The notes under the pieces were generated by a model. It saw nothing but the letters and a program-made list of their open reading frames with translations, was not told the DNA's origin and did not search any database. Positions 1 through 12,388 of a stretch of DNA of 64,000 bases are shown here, piece by piece. The stretch comes from Cenococcum geophilum 1.58 (lineage: Eukaryota; Ascomycota; Dothideomycetes; Gloniales; Gloniaceae), in assembly GCA_001692895.1 (NCBI GenBank), contig KV748194.1, forward strand, positions 2,104,746 through 2,168,745, given 5' to 3'. Every line of letters begins with the position of its first letter. Position 1 is the first letter of the stretch. A program made the position numbers and the translations under genes.

Positions 1-1304
1 CCGCTCCCTACTATACCCTAAGACCTTTAAGCCTAGCAAAGCTTACCTTACCCTTATTAACTATACTAATAAGTTCCTTAATAATATTAAAATAGGACTA
101 TAGTATATATATAATACAAACACCGCCAATAAGAAAGCTAACAAAAACCTTAGTGCCCTTATCGCTTTCTAGATAGGAACTATTAACTCCTAAGTAGAGA
201 CTATTACTATTCTAAAATAATTAACCCCTATAATAATAGTAGTAACCTAGCAGAAAAAACGGAGATCTAAAGACCCGCCAATATTTAGCGGAAAAGGTAC
301 CCCGCTAGAATAATAAGCTAATTTTAAAACCTAGTATATTAAGATTAAGGGAGTCTTTAACTAGGACTAGGACTACTTTAATATAGTTTAGTTTTAGATT
401 CTTTATATCTCGGATATACTAAAGGATAAGGCCTATAAGTTTATTAAATAGGGCCTAGAGCTTATATATAAAAACCCAAATAATATATCTGCGTGGAAAT
501 GGCCTACTAAGGAAGATATACTTAAAGACCTTATTACCTACTATAAGGTCCTTAATATAACCTAAGTCGCAAAGAATAAGCTTAACTATTTCCCCTAGGG
601 CGAGCGTAATTACTAGTTTTAGAAGGGAGAGCTTAATAAGCTAATAGTCTGCGCTAAGAAGATAAATAAATAAAAGGTAGACCTACTCTAAAAGTTTATC
701 TCTCTAAAGATAGAAGAGCTGGTACTTAGACTTGCCTATAAAATTAATAACAGCGACTATACAGATTAAAGTAAGTAGATAAATATATTTGCTAAAAACC
801 TTATAAACTATATATACAAAGCTAACCTTAAAAAAAACGCTAACTACCGCCTACCTACCTAAGCCCCTGCCCCTATGTTAACCCTAACCCTAGTAGTAAC
901 TAGAGAACCTATAAACCTTAATAAAATCTTAAACACGGAGCGTAAGCGCCGTGTTAATAATAGATTATACCTTACCTGTAGCCTACCTAGCCACTAAAAG
1001 GATGCCTATAACCCTACTAAAATAGCAAACCTAGTCCTAATACTACCCTATTAAATAATATAAACTAATAACTATAAACGCGGTAACTATAAAGTCTATT
1101 ATAAACGCGGCGACTGTGGAGCCTATTATAGCCGTAGCGGACAACCCCCCCCCCTTTAACCCTATAGCTTAGTTACTTTAAACTATACCCTATATAGGAG
1201 CCTAACCCGTTAATAACGCCTAGTATTAATAACTTCGCGCTAGCGAATACAAACACGGCTATATTATTAGCAAGATATTATTTTTCTATACCTTAACTAA
1301 AACT
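1..1304 (+). mobile_element. Ty3/gypsy retrotransposon, gag part (RIP-damaged)
   Basis: This is the gag half of the gypsy element whose pol resumes at 2,589; the 5' LTR lies outside the window. All frames are broken by TAG/TAA stops at places expected for TGG and CAG codons. At about 963-1,010 the conceptual translation contains a degraded CCHC zinc knuckle (LTCSLPSH followed by KDA), with cysteines replaced by residues that G-to-A or C-to-T changes would give. The composition is very AT-rich and almost devoid of CG context, as RIP leaves it. The same element is recognised with more certainty from its pol domains downstream. Confidence 0.7.
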
Positions 1305-1318
1305 AAAACTAATACTGC
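1305..1318. repeat. Target-site duplication, left copy (LINE fragment)
   Basis: AAAACTAATACTGC occurs here and again at 2,575-2,588, flanking the inserted LINE fragment. The 14-bp length is typical of target-primed reverse transcription. Confidence 0.85.
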
Positions 1319-2574
1319 AGGCTAGTAGAAAATCTACAAGATTCCCTAGAGTGGGATTTAGTAGATATATACTATACAGATGGCTCTAAAGATAGCAAAT
1401 TAAGTGCGGCAGCCGTATGCAAAATAGGAGAGAGAAATAGGATTAAATATGCAACAAATTGGAACCTAGGACCCTATATGGAAATTATAAACGCAGAGCT
1501 CTACGCAGTCTATAGGGCCCTAGAACACCTAAAGCAACAAAGACTAGAAGAGAAAAAGGTTTATATTTTTATAGATAGCCAGGCGGCTATTAAAAGATTA
1601 TAACTAAATTCTCTTACAGGAGGGCAAGAACTAGTCTTTAAAATTACGCAAAGCTGCTCCTATTTAGCTAGTAANGGTATCTCTATTAACTTCTATTGGG
1701 TNCCTAGCCACTTAGGAATCTATGGAAACGAAATAGCAGATAAACTAGCTAAAAAGGGTCTCTCTAGAAGAAAAATAAAGTCTTCTTATACTTCTTTATC
1801 CTATATAGGGAGAGTAGNAAGAGAAAAGATANTAGAANAGTGGNAAAACAATTNGCAACAGAACAANAATAAAGGAAAACACTATACTAGGATCTGTAAA
1901 GGAAGCTATTCCTTTTCTCTTAAAGCACCTAAGGATAGATATCCTAAAAAGCTACAATCAGCTTTCTTCCAGCTAAAACTAGGAAAGGGTTTCTTTAAAT
2001 CCTCCTTTAGAACAATAGGAAAGGACAAAGAAGGTAGATGCTTTAGAGAATGTACTGCTGTACAAACCCCTAAGCACCTACTACTAGACTGCAGCCTATA
2101 TAAAGAAGAGAGAAAGAATATACAAAGGCAACTAGGCTCTTCTCTCTCTCTAAAGAAGTTATTTTGTACAAAGAAAGGAAGAGAAGCTCTTTTTCTATTC
2201 CTAGACAGGACAGGAATAGCTACTAGAAAGTGGCTAATGGCAGCAGGATCTTTAGAAGGAGGTAACTCCTACTAGGCTCCTAGTAGATAGATAATAGGGA
2301 GTAAAAGGACAGAAATAATTTACAAAAGGACAGGGACAGGCGTTAGGATTTCTTATTTTTTAGAATCTTTTCTATTGTTTTCTTATTACCTAATAGTTAT
2401 TAGTAACCTAGTATTTTTACTAAGTAGCTATAAACTACTAGGACATAGTTACTAGTACATGTTAAGCTGCTTAAGAAGGATTTATGTATATAGAGCTATA
2501 GCGCCATAGCCTAGAGGCTGCATGCGTAGTATTGTACGTAGTATAATACAATGGACCTAAAAAAAAACTAAAAA
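1319..2574 (+). mobile_element. 5'-truncated LINE with RNase H and C-terminal region
   Basis: One reading frame (frame 2) runs from about 1,340 to the stop at 2,273-2,275 with a single in-frame stop. It encodes a type I RNase H domain: YTDGSK at 1,373, INAELYAV near 1,480, FIDSQAA near 1,570, and WVPSHLGIYGNEIADKLA near 1,697. A C-terminal region with a CxxxxxxKHLLLDC-like motif (about 2,050-2,095) follows, as in Tad/I-like LINEs. The 3' end is A-rich (from 2,558), next to the duplicated target site. No endonuclease or RT is present, so the copy is 5'-truncated and dead. Eight undetermined bases lie at 1,675-1,867. RIP damage is much weaker than in the surrounding gypsy element. Confidence 0.85.
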
Positions 2575-2588
2575 AAAACTAATACTGC
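2575..2588. repeat. Target-site duplication, right copy (LINE fragment)
   Basis: Second copy of AAAACTAATACTGC, directly after the A-rich LINE tail. The gypsy sequence resumes after it. Confidence 0.85.
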
Positions 2589-5500
2589 TAGCTAGACAGA
2601 CACTAGATCGCCCCGCTAAAACAGCTTTATACCCTAATTATTAAAAGGTAAACCTTTAGACTAAGTCGCGTTTAAGGGTTTAAACTATATAAGGAGGAAG
2701 ACAAGAAGATTAGGTCCCTATTACTAGATTAATTAGTCCTTTCTATTAGTAAACTACTACTTAATTTTAGATTAGTAAATAATAACAAGAAATTAATCCT
2801 TATTTAAACCTAACTCTCCTTATTATATAACCTATACCCCTAAGTTTATATTAATATAATAAGCCTAGTAAACTTTAGTAGTACTATAATAGTATTTACT
2901 AACGTAAAGTCTATTATAAGAAAGTATAACATTATAACTAAGAAGCTGCTAGCACCTAGGCCACTACGCCTTATAGGTAGTATCCTAACTTTACTTATTA
3001 CGGACTACTTTACTACCTAAATATTAATTAGCCTCTATACTAAAGCTATACTCTTTTTTATTACTAAACTCTCGCCCACTACCCTAATTATCCTAGGTAT
3101 ACCCTAGCTTTAAAAGCATAAGCCCTATCCCAGCTTTAGGAAACTTAAGATCCGCTTTAACTTAAACTACTACTTTAGGCACTATCTCTTATAGGGGATA
3201 ACCGACGTTAGTAGGGACGCCCTATATAAATACTTAGCACTATTAAGCCTAGTGCCTAGGACTATATATAAAGCCCTAATAGTAGAAGACGTTCCTAATA
3301 AAGGGGAGCCNNTATAGCTNNAAAGAAATAAGATANTAAAAGACTNGACTANCNTAGNACTTAAGACNAAAATAACGGGCTAGCCAGCCCTACTAAGACC
3401 AAGGAAGAAGGTCTACTTCGCGCCGCTATTACTAAGAATCCAACCCTAATCTAGGCACTATTTAAACCCTAGCCGCCTAGCCTAATACCTAGAACTAAGC
3501 CATATGCTATATACGCACACTATAGCTCGCGTTATAGTAAGGACTAGCTATAGAACTACTAAAACCCAGATAATAGAAACCGCGCTACTATAACGCCTAA
3601 CCTTATACCTATCTCCCGCGCGTACTATATAGGGCCGCCGCCTTATTTTCGCCCCCCTAGGCTAACTAAGCTATACTAGCCTAATTATAGCACTAGAGAA
3701 CCAGATACGCCCTAACCTAGATAATATTAAATATACTTATACTGTTAATTTTACCTAGTTCTATAAACAAAAAGATGTAAAGGTAATAAGGATCTATATA
3801 GCGGAGCTAGTAGAACTAATTAAATAAGATAAATACTAATAGCTGCTTAAAGAGCTGCCTATAGGCCTAATAAAAGTACTAAACCTATTAGAAAGGTCTT
3901 TCCGCTAGCTAGTAGAAGGCGACTATATAATAAAGGAAGCCTATAAAGTGCTCTCCCCCTATTTTTATAACTTCCTTAGGACAAATCTAAAAACTAAACC
4001 CAGGCTTTTGCATTAGAAGATAGTCAACACTAATATTAAAAAATTCCTAAAAGGCAAACTAGGATTAACCCGCGAAGATATTCTATAACGCCTATTAAAG
4101 GAGTTTAGTAAATATATTAAGCACTTCCTCCCTAAAAATATAGATAAGCTGCCCCTTTACCAACTATAGGACTATAAAATTAAGATTACCCCTAGAAACT
4201 AGGCCCTATACTATAAAAATAGACTACTCTTACCTACTAAACTTAGGTATATAAAGAAGTAAATTAATAAGATGCTGGATAAGGGTTTTATCCGCGAATC
4301 AACCTTACTAGCTACTATACTACTCCTCCTTACTACTAAGCCTAGCGGCAGTATATAAATTTATTATAACTATTAAGGCCTAAATACAGTTACTATTAAG
4401 AATTAATACCCACTGCTACTAATCCATAAGACACTTAACGTACTTTATAGTGCTAAGTACTTTACTAAACTTAATATAATTGCTGCGTTTAACCGGATTT
4501 AGATTATAAAGGGCTATAAATAGCTTATAGCATTTATTACCCGGTTCGGACTCTATAAGATACTAGTTATACTATTTAGCCTCTATAACACACCCGCTAT
4601 ATTCTAAAACTATATTAACTATATCCTATATAACGCCCTTAATAACTCCTATATTGCTTACCTTAACGACGTCCTTATCTTTTCTAAAATATGCGCTAAG
4701 TATACTAAATATATAAATAAAGTTATCTAAAGACTCAGCAATGCTAGACTTTAAATTAATATTAATAAGTCTAAGTTCTACTTTACTAAAATAAAATACC
4801 TCGGCTTAATTATCTTAACTAATAGCATAACTATAGACTTTAAAAAGGTATAAGCCTTATAGGAATAGAAGGACTTAACATTAATTAAAAAACTATAATA
4901 ATTTCTTAGCTTCGCGAACTTTTACTAATAATTTATCTAAGGCTACTCTACTATCGCTATACCTATAATAAAACTCCTAAAGAAGGATATTGGATGGCTA
5001 TAGGGACTAAAATAAGCTAAATCGTTTAAGACCCTTAAGGGAGCCTTTACTTTAGCACTAGTACTAGCATATTATAACTATATAAAGAAAACAGTGGTAG
5101 AGATAGATATATTAAATTAGGCTTCCGGCGGAGTCCTTTCCTAGTATAATAATAACGGAAAATTAAAACTGGTCGCATTCTTTTCCGCAAAGCACTCTAT
5201 GCTAGAGTATAACTATAAGATCTATAATAAAGAACTCTTAGCTATTATTAAGGCTTTAAAGGAATAGCGTCCTAAGCTATAAGGGACTAAAAAGCTGTTT
5301 AAAATTATCACCGACTAAAAGAACCTATAAACGTTTATAACTACTAAGCAGCTAAACTAGCGCTAAGTCTAGTAGGCAAAGTTCCTTTTATAGTTTAACT
5401 TTATAATTATATACAGACCTAGCAGCAAAGCCACGCTCTTTAACGCCCTAAGCTAGCTACTAGGAATAAGGCCTAAGGACGCTAATAATAAACACCTTCG

Positions 5501-7545
5501 CTACTAAGCCTAAGTCATAATACCGCCCTAGAAAATTAACCCTATAATTTTAAAAGAATTACTATATAAGTCCCGTAACTCTAATAACGCAGAGTTTATA
5601 GCCGCTCTAGACCCTAAAATAGCTAAAAAGTTACTAGACGAGTTAATTTAGCTAGGATACTAGGAGAACGAACTCGCAAGAGATATAGTAATAGCCCTAT
5701 ATAATTAAAAAGCTCGCTATTAACTAAAGAAGATTAGGAAATTATTTTATTATAATAAGTTAAAATATAGTATTGTTAACGGACAGACCTACTTCCACTA
5801 ATGTCTCTTTATCCCTAACGCCTTAGACCTCCGCCTAAAAGTTACCTATTACTCTTATAGCAGCGGCCCTACTAGTTACCCTAGCTGGGTTAAAACTCTT
5901 AACCTCTTAAACTAAATATACTGGTGGCTAGGAATCTCCTAGTTTACAGCTACCTTTATTAAAGATTATACCCTATACTTTCGCACTAAGACCCCCTATT
6001 CTGCCCTACCCGGTTTCTTAAAGCTACTAAAATTACCCGCCTGCCTATAAACCAATATCTTAATTAACTATATTATAACGCTGCTAGTATACTAACGCTA
6101 TAGTAAGGTATATAAATATATCTTTATTATTATAGACCGCCTAATTAAAATATAACACCTTATTTTAGTAATAGGACTCTTAATAAAGGAGCTAGTTAAT
6201 GGCTTTATTAATAACGTATATAAGCTTTATAGTGCACTAAGCATAATTATCTCTAATTACGGTATATAATTTATTAGCGACTTTTAGCAACAACTAAGTA
6301 AACGCCTTAAGACAATCTTGTAACTAAGCTTAGCCTAGCACCTAGAAATAGACGGCTAAACTAAAATTATTAACGCTACTATAAATAAATACCTTTATGC
6401 TTTTATTAGCTTTATATAGGATAACTAGGTTAACTACCTACCGCTTACTAAATTTGCTATAAATAACTAAGTTAATAAAAGTATAGGTATCTCCCCATTT
6501 TTTATAAACTATAGCTTTAACCCTCGCCTTAGAATCGAGCCTACTAGCCCCTACTTACTAATACTATTAGTATAAGTAAAGAAGGAGTTCTTCCACACAA
6601 ACTCTATGGCTAACCGCTTTAAGCGGATATTAATATAGCTTAAGGCCCTAGCCCGGATTTTATAATAACGCTATAAAGATAATGCTAATACCCGTAGGGA
6701 TAAGAGCGCGTTATTTTATAAAGGCGATATAGTTATAGTTAGCTTAGAAAATATAAAGATAAATAGACCTAAAAAGAAATGGGATAATAAATAGGACGGC
6801 CTATACCCCGTACTTATAATATACTAAAGGGCAGTTATAGTAGACCTCCTAGACTATATCTAAATAAATTAATCTTTTTATATATTTAAGGTCCGCCTCT
6901 AGGCTATTAAAGAGATCTTTAGCTAAGCAAATATTAATACTATAGAGCGCCGTAATATATAAGGATAAGTAGTAGAGAGAGATAATAACGGCAATATAGA
7001 AGATAAATAGGAGTTTTAAAAAAATCCTTAATATATATAACGAAGACCCCTAGGGCCTAACTTATAAAATTAAATAGAAATATTATAAAGATATAACCTA
7101 GTAGCTAGAGGAAAACCTAAAGGGTTATAAATAAGCTATATAGCGCTTTTATAAGCAACACTCTAAGAAGCTAAAACCCCTAGACTAGGTATAAAATAAA
7201 ATAAAAGTTACGCTAAGGTTATAACCGACTACCGTATTAAAATTTATAGTAGTTAAGATGTTATAAAACTTTAACTAGCGGTTAAAGTTATTTAATTAGC
7301 TAAATTCTTGCTAAGAAACGCCATACGGATTAATTTAGGTGGCGGTATAGAGTTCTGCCGACCTTACTTACTAAACTAACTAATTAGGATTTTCTATGCC
7401 CGGTATAGAAAATCGCTATTAGCTTAGTTAAGGGCGGTAAACGGAACTAATATCTTTGCAGTAAAAAATAGGCAACCCTATATACTGCCTATTTTTAAGT
7501 TATCTATTTAGTTTAGGGACTAAACTATTTAGGGGAGAGGAGTAC
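2589..7545 (+). mobile_element. Ty3/gypsy chromovirus pol (RIP-damaged)
   Basis: This degraded pol has its domains in gypsy order. A protease-like stretch lies at about 2,955-3,170. The reverse transcriptase lies at about 4,140-4,700 (DKGFIRES near 4,277, TKPSGSI, and the catalytic motif as YLNDV at 4,659-4,673, where RIP would turn YLDD into YLND). RNase H lies at about 5,097-5,290 ([34 protein letters not shown]). The integrase catalytic core lies at about 6,100-6,430 (FIIIDRL, SNYGI with FISDF, EIDG). A chromodomain-like stretch lies at 7,045-7,190 (YYKDIT, EENLKG). Stops replace tryptophan and glutamine codons throughout. A purine-rich tract at 7,531-7,540 precedes the LTR. Ten undetermined bases lie at 3,311-3,368. 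Confidence 0.9.
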
Positions 7546-7696
7546 TGTTACGGCACTAACCTAACGTATACTGTTTTATACTGTCTTATACTATTTCCTA
7601 CTATTAGCTAGCCTACTACTAGCGACTTAGCGGCCGGCCCTACTATTTATATATAATACCCCCTTTCTACCTTCTTTCCCTCTTTATACTATAATA
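7546..7696 (+). repeat. Gypsy 3' LTR, truncated
   Basis: TGTTACGG directly follows the polypurine tract at 7,531-7,540, as expected for the start of a gypsy LTR. The LTR 3' end is not visible; LINE copy A begins at about 7,697, so it probably inserted within the LTR. With the 5' LTR outside the window, the boundary cannot be confirmed. Confidence 0.55.
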
Positions 7697-10600
7697 TAAT
7701 TATTTAATAATAATAATTTATTACTTAACGTCCAATTCGGATCCCTATTAGGCCTACGCGGACTACTTCTTATGTATATATAGGGAGAAAACTCTATTTA
7801 AGAAAACCCTATAATTTATCTCCCTGCCTTTTAGGACTCGCCTATAAGGCGCCTATAGGGCGCCTATAAGTTACCTATAATGCTCTTACTACTTTACTTT
7901 TTAACCTCTTTAGGAACTACTGCTGCCGTAATAAGCCTATAGACGCGCTAGTATTATATACTTTACTTTACTACTATAGAGTTATTAGGGGGCGCCCGTT
8001 ACTCACCCCCCTCCTACCCTTTATTACTATTTCCCTTATAACCTAAAACTAGTTTAGTATATTTTAGCTAATAAGCTACTAGGTAACTACCTTAAGGCCT
8101 TTTTATATTAAGAGCAGTATATTATAGTTCTCTATGCTAGCTATTAAGAGTATTACTTCTTAGTTAGTGCGTAAGGGATATAATAGTATTATATATTTTA
8201 GTGTCTGTCTTAGCCAGCTATATTTATATCTTAGGCTACCTACTAGGACACCTACCTAGTAGAGCCAATCTTTTAGTCCTATTATTCCTATTCTTAAGAG
8301 TATTACTATTATATTTTCTACCTTTATTAGGCCTTCTTAGAGCCCTAAAGTATTTACCCCCTATAGTGTTAACTATACTATAGCTTAGGTTCCTCTTGCC
8401 TTAGTTAGCCTCTATACCTTTAACTCCTATATACCTCTCCAGCGTTAGTCTAACTAGTATTATATTATAGTAGATAGTTTCCTAGTATTCTTTTATACTC
8501 TACTTTAGCTCCTTTTTTTCTCTTACTATTATTTTTACTAGCCTCTTACGCGTCTCCCTTTCTCCTTTATATAGGCCTGGGCCCTAAAGCAGCACTATTC
8601 TTCTTCTACTTTTTTTACTTATTTCTCTAATATATCTTCCCTACTTTAGGGTTATTAGTTTATTCTCCTATAGGGCGCCCTAAGGTCCCTCTATAGTTTA
8701 TTTAGGCGTATTTTAATATACTTTATAACGTTAAAGTTACGTTTATTTTATGCCCTTTATATTACAGTGGCTTTAATATATAGTTATAGGGGGGGAATAT
8801 TGGCTTCCTTCTTAAGCAGTGCTGTGGCCGTTTGCTTATATGCGCCTATTATACTTTAAAGGCAGGCTATTTAAACCTTTTAGAGTAGTTTAAGGAGTAA
8901 CTTAGGGGGGCTTTTTTTAGATTCTTTAATAGCCTAAATACTAGACCTATATATTATAGTTAGCCGGATAACTGCTATATATAGTAGGTGTAACTTCTAA
9001 AAGTATAGACCCTATATAGAATTAACGATCCTAGATAATACGATGTACTATACTTAGCCCTTATAGGCCGCTTATGCCGTATATACGCTCTACTAAAGCT
9101 TACTATCTACCTATACTCCTAATACCCTTAGGCCCTAAACTAGTTAACCCCTAAAGCCTTAAATGCAAATTATATACTAAAGATCTATAGATTAGTTACA
9201 TTTTCTTATAAAATAGATTAGCTGGTATTTCTCTAGTAAGAATTAGACTTTATATTGTTTTATTTATTCTATATAGATATTATAAGCTTTTTCTAGTATT
9301 CTGTAATTCTTTACGGCTATTAGCCCATATATAATTAGGTTTGTGTTATTAATAAAGCCTATTCCCTAGGTCGCCCCTTTCTTAAAGAAGTTAAGTAGGT
9401 TGCTTATAAAGAAAAGGAAGAGTATAGGTAAGAGGGGTAATCCTTATAGTATTCCTGTTGCAACTATAATAAGGGGGCTTTAATATCCGCTAAAGATTAG
9501 TAATATTTCTTTCTAACCTATAAACCCTTAAATAAATTATATAATCTATTCTAGAAAGCCTTTTACCCTAAGGATATATAGGAGACGCTTATAGGGTACG
9601 TTATTATAGGCGCCACTAATATTTAGGCTAAGCATTAATACTATAAAGTCCCTTTATATCGCCTATGCGGATTTAATAGTAGTAGTAAGTAGCATAAGTG
9701 CTAATAGTGTTAAGCGGTTCTTTCTTACCCCTATTTAGCTCTATAGTAGTAAGGCGTATTCTTTAACTATATTTACTATATGGTCCGCTATTACCTTTTC
9801 TAAGATCTTACTAAGGGTGTTTTTTAAGGCAATAGGGCGGTAGCTTCCTAGGATTAAGTAATCTACTTTACCTTCTTTTTATAGAATAACCGTTGTTATA
9901 GATCTTCTAAGTTATAGGTAGTAGCCTATAGTAAAGTATACTCTAGCTATATCTATAAGCTAGGGTGCTATAAGTGGTTTATAGGTCTTTAGGGCCTTAT
10001 TTAGAATCCTATTTAGTCCTAGTATTATATTATTTAAAAGGCGGCTAATAGTTCTAGCCATTTCCTCTATTATTATATCGCTGTTAACCCATAGGCGAGT
10101 TACCGGTATTTTACTTATAATATTACTAAGGTCTACTAGAGCTAGTTAGGGGAAGAACCTTTCTATAAGGATCTTTACCTTCTTATTATTATTATTAGTG
10201 GCCTATAATTCCCCTACTCTTTATAGGGGTAGTAGGTATAAATCTTTTACTAGTTACCCTACCTTTTTCTTTACCTATTTTGCTATAGCCTATAGGCCCT
10301 TATTATAGGGGAGGCTTAAGTTAAAAGTATACTTATTTATAAATTGTCTCTAGTTATTCCTTACTTTTTTTAGGGTATTCTTTAACTGGTTTCTTATATC
10401 TTTATATTATCTCTTATCTTTAGGGTTATAGCTACTTAAGTATTTCTTTCTTACTTATTATTAGCTAGCTATAAGAACCGCGTATTATATAGACTATATA
10501 TATCGCGTATAGGGGCCCAGTCTTAAAACTAGGCAGTATTCTTTTAACCTATTTTTAATTGCTACCTAGATCCTTTTTAGTCTTTAGTTAATTTCCTTAG

Positions 10601-10783
10601 GGGTAGCTAATAAGCCTTATTTATTTAGTATTAGGTAGATTTCTTCTAGGTCTTAAAGTTATTATTTAACTATATTAAGGAAACTATTTGCCTTAAGCAT
10701 CCTTATTACATATCTTTTACTATTTAGTTATACCTTAATATCTAAATCTAGCTATATCTGGATGGGGATATAGTGTTATAGTG
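7697..10783 (-). mobile_element. Tad-like LINE copy A, 5'-truncated, RIP-damaged
   Basis: This copy is on the minus strand, with its 3' end at about 7,697. It is colinear with copy B (12,389 to about 15,420) and, reverse complemented, with copy C (about 22,010-25,055). It covers the RT domain and 3' region and breaks off at about 10,766, so it lacks the endonuclease and ORF1. CTATAATA occurs at both ends (7,689-7,696 and 10,784-10,791) and may be a TSD, but 17 unexplained bases precede the right copy. Stops from RIP are frequent. Confidence 0.8.
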
Positions 10784-10790
10784 CTATAAT

Positions 10791-12388
10791 AAAGTAGACT
10801 AAATAACTATATTACGCGTCTTAAAAAAAGAAGCTCTTACTATACCTAGCCTAAAAAGACTAAAACCAACTAAAAGAACCCTATAAAATACCTAGAGAAC
10901 CCCCCTAAGATATATATATCGTAGGGGAGGCATACATTAAACGACGGTAGTTTGTACTTACGCGTAACTGCCAGAACCACGCCTAGCAATAGCCCTCCAT
11001 AATAAAGATAGGCGAATACTATACTATAAAGCGGAAATACCTTTATTAAGAAGGCATCTAATAAAATATAAAGCCTACTAGACGCGTTTAGTACCTAGAA
11101 TTGCAGGGAAGTAACTATTAGCTATAATAACCTAATATAGCTAGTAAAATAGCTTCGCTAGTCTAGCGAACCTTAAGTGCCCCTCTAGTAAACCCTTAAT
11201 TAAATCCTCTAACGGCTAAGCAAAATTAAAAATAAATAAAACCCCCCTTTATTAGTAAACCGCACCTAAGCCGCCGTAGCTGCGCTTTTATAGTATAGGG
11301 AACTTACTCCCCTTAAGATAATAACCGGGTATATAATTATAATATAACTAAATATAGAAAAAGTAGAAGGGTTTAGGGGATAATTAGAAATAGAAATCCT
11401 TATAGAAATCTATAAAGAGGTCTATAACGCTATTATAGTCTAATACCTTAAAAGCGGAGATATTAGAGTTACCCTAAAGGACTAATAGGTAAAGGAATAA
11501 GCTATAAAGGTAGGAAATAGGCTAGGAGAACGTATTAGCATAAAAGTACTTTATAAGGATTACCTAGTTAAAGTCCTAGCGGTCCCTATAAGCCTTAGGG
11601 TAGAAAAGGGACACTAGGCGGATAATATAGTAATTATATAGAAGATAGTAAGATAAACAAAACGCCTTATACTAAAACTTAAAATTACCTAAATCTAATA
11701 GCTTTAATAGGAAAATACAAACTAAGCAAATAATAAGAATAATAAGAGGATATAAGGGTCGCTAAAAACTTGCTAGGGAGACGCTAGATAAACGTATAGC
11801 TCCCTTATTATTAGTATATATACACTAAAAATATAAAAACTCCTTATCTAAAAAGGAATAATTATAAACGGCCTTATATATAATATAAGGCTCTATAACT
11901 ACAAACTACGCCTAGAATAATACTATTGCTATATATAATAGGGACATACTTAATCTATATGCGCAGTATAGGTGTGCTATAGCTACTATATAGGCCCCTA
12001 TAATATAAAACACTACTTAAATTAAGACTAAACAAAATATATAAACTACTATTAAAGCATATATAAGGCGTAGGAGAGAGAAAACTACATTAAATATAGG
12101 AGATAGAAGGTAAGGGCTTAATAGCTATAGAAATAACTATACGTAAGGTTATATAAATAGAAACAACAGGCGATAAGCTAGGGGGGCGTAGGTACCTTTT
12201 TAGCGTTTTCTACCTTTAATACTAGGGGGCTAGGCTAGCTATCCTAAGCCTTAATAGGCTAAAAGTAATACTACGCGATATTACTAGACTATATAGAAAT
12301 ATAAGGGTTATAGGGAATATAAGGGAGAGGACGCCCTATAGGAAAACCCTTATAGATAGCTACAGTAAGCTTAAAACTAGGATAATTA
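10791..12388 (+). mobile_element. Tad-like LINE copy C, 5' part (ORF1)
   Basis: This is the 5' part of a plus-strand LINE that continues at 21,098. It holds the 5' leader and a broken ORF1. At about 11,910-12,020 two degraded CCHC knuckles can be read (a CYxC...GHTQSIC pattern followed by a second cysteine cluster), as expected of the nucleic-acid-binding ORF1 protein of Tad/I-type LINEs. It aligns with the reverse complement of copy B's 5' part (16,372-17,120 plus 20,273-21,083). It stops exactly where copy B is inserted. Confidence 0.8.
12375..12388. repeat. Target-site duplication, left copy (LINE copy B)
   Basis: AACTAGGATAATTA is found here and at 21,084-21,097. Joining copy C across this duplication gives one continuous LINE, which proves that B inserted into C. 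Confidence 0.85.

Noticed and set aside
8201-8383. Leu-rich small open frames at 8,201-8,383 (plus) and 24,386-24,571 (minus)
   Set aside because: They are antisense frames in the same region of LINE copies A and C; RIP composition on the opposite strand yields Leu/Tyr-rich reads.
7697-12388. Opposed LINE parts A (minus) and 10,791-12,388 (plus) as one twin-primed, 5'-inverted insertion
   Set aside because: The plus-strand part continues at 21,098 at exactly the same LINE position, across a 14-bp duplication left by copy B, so it belongs to copy C and not to A.
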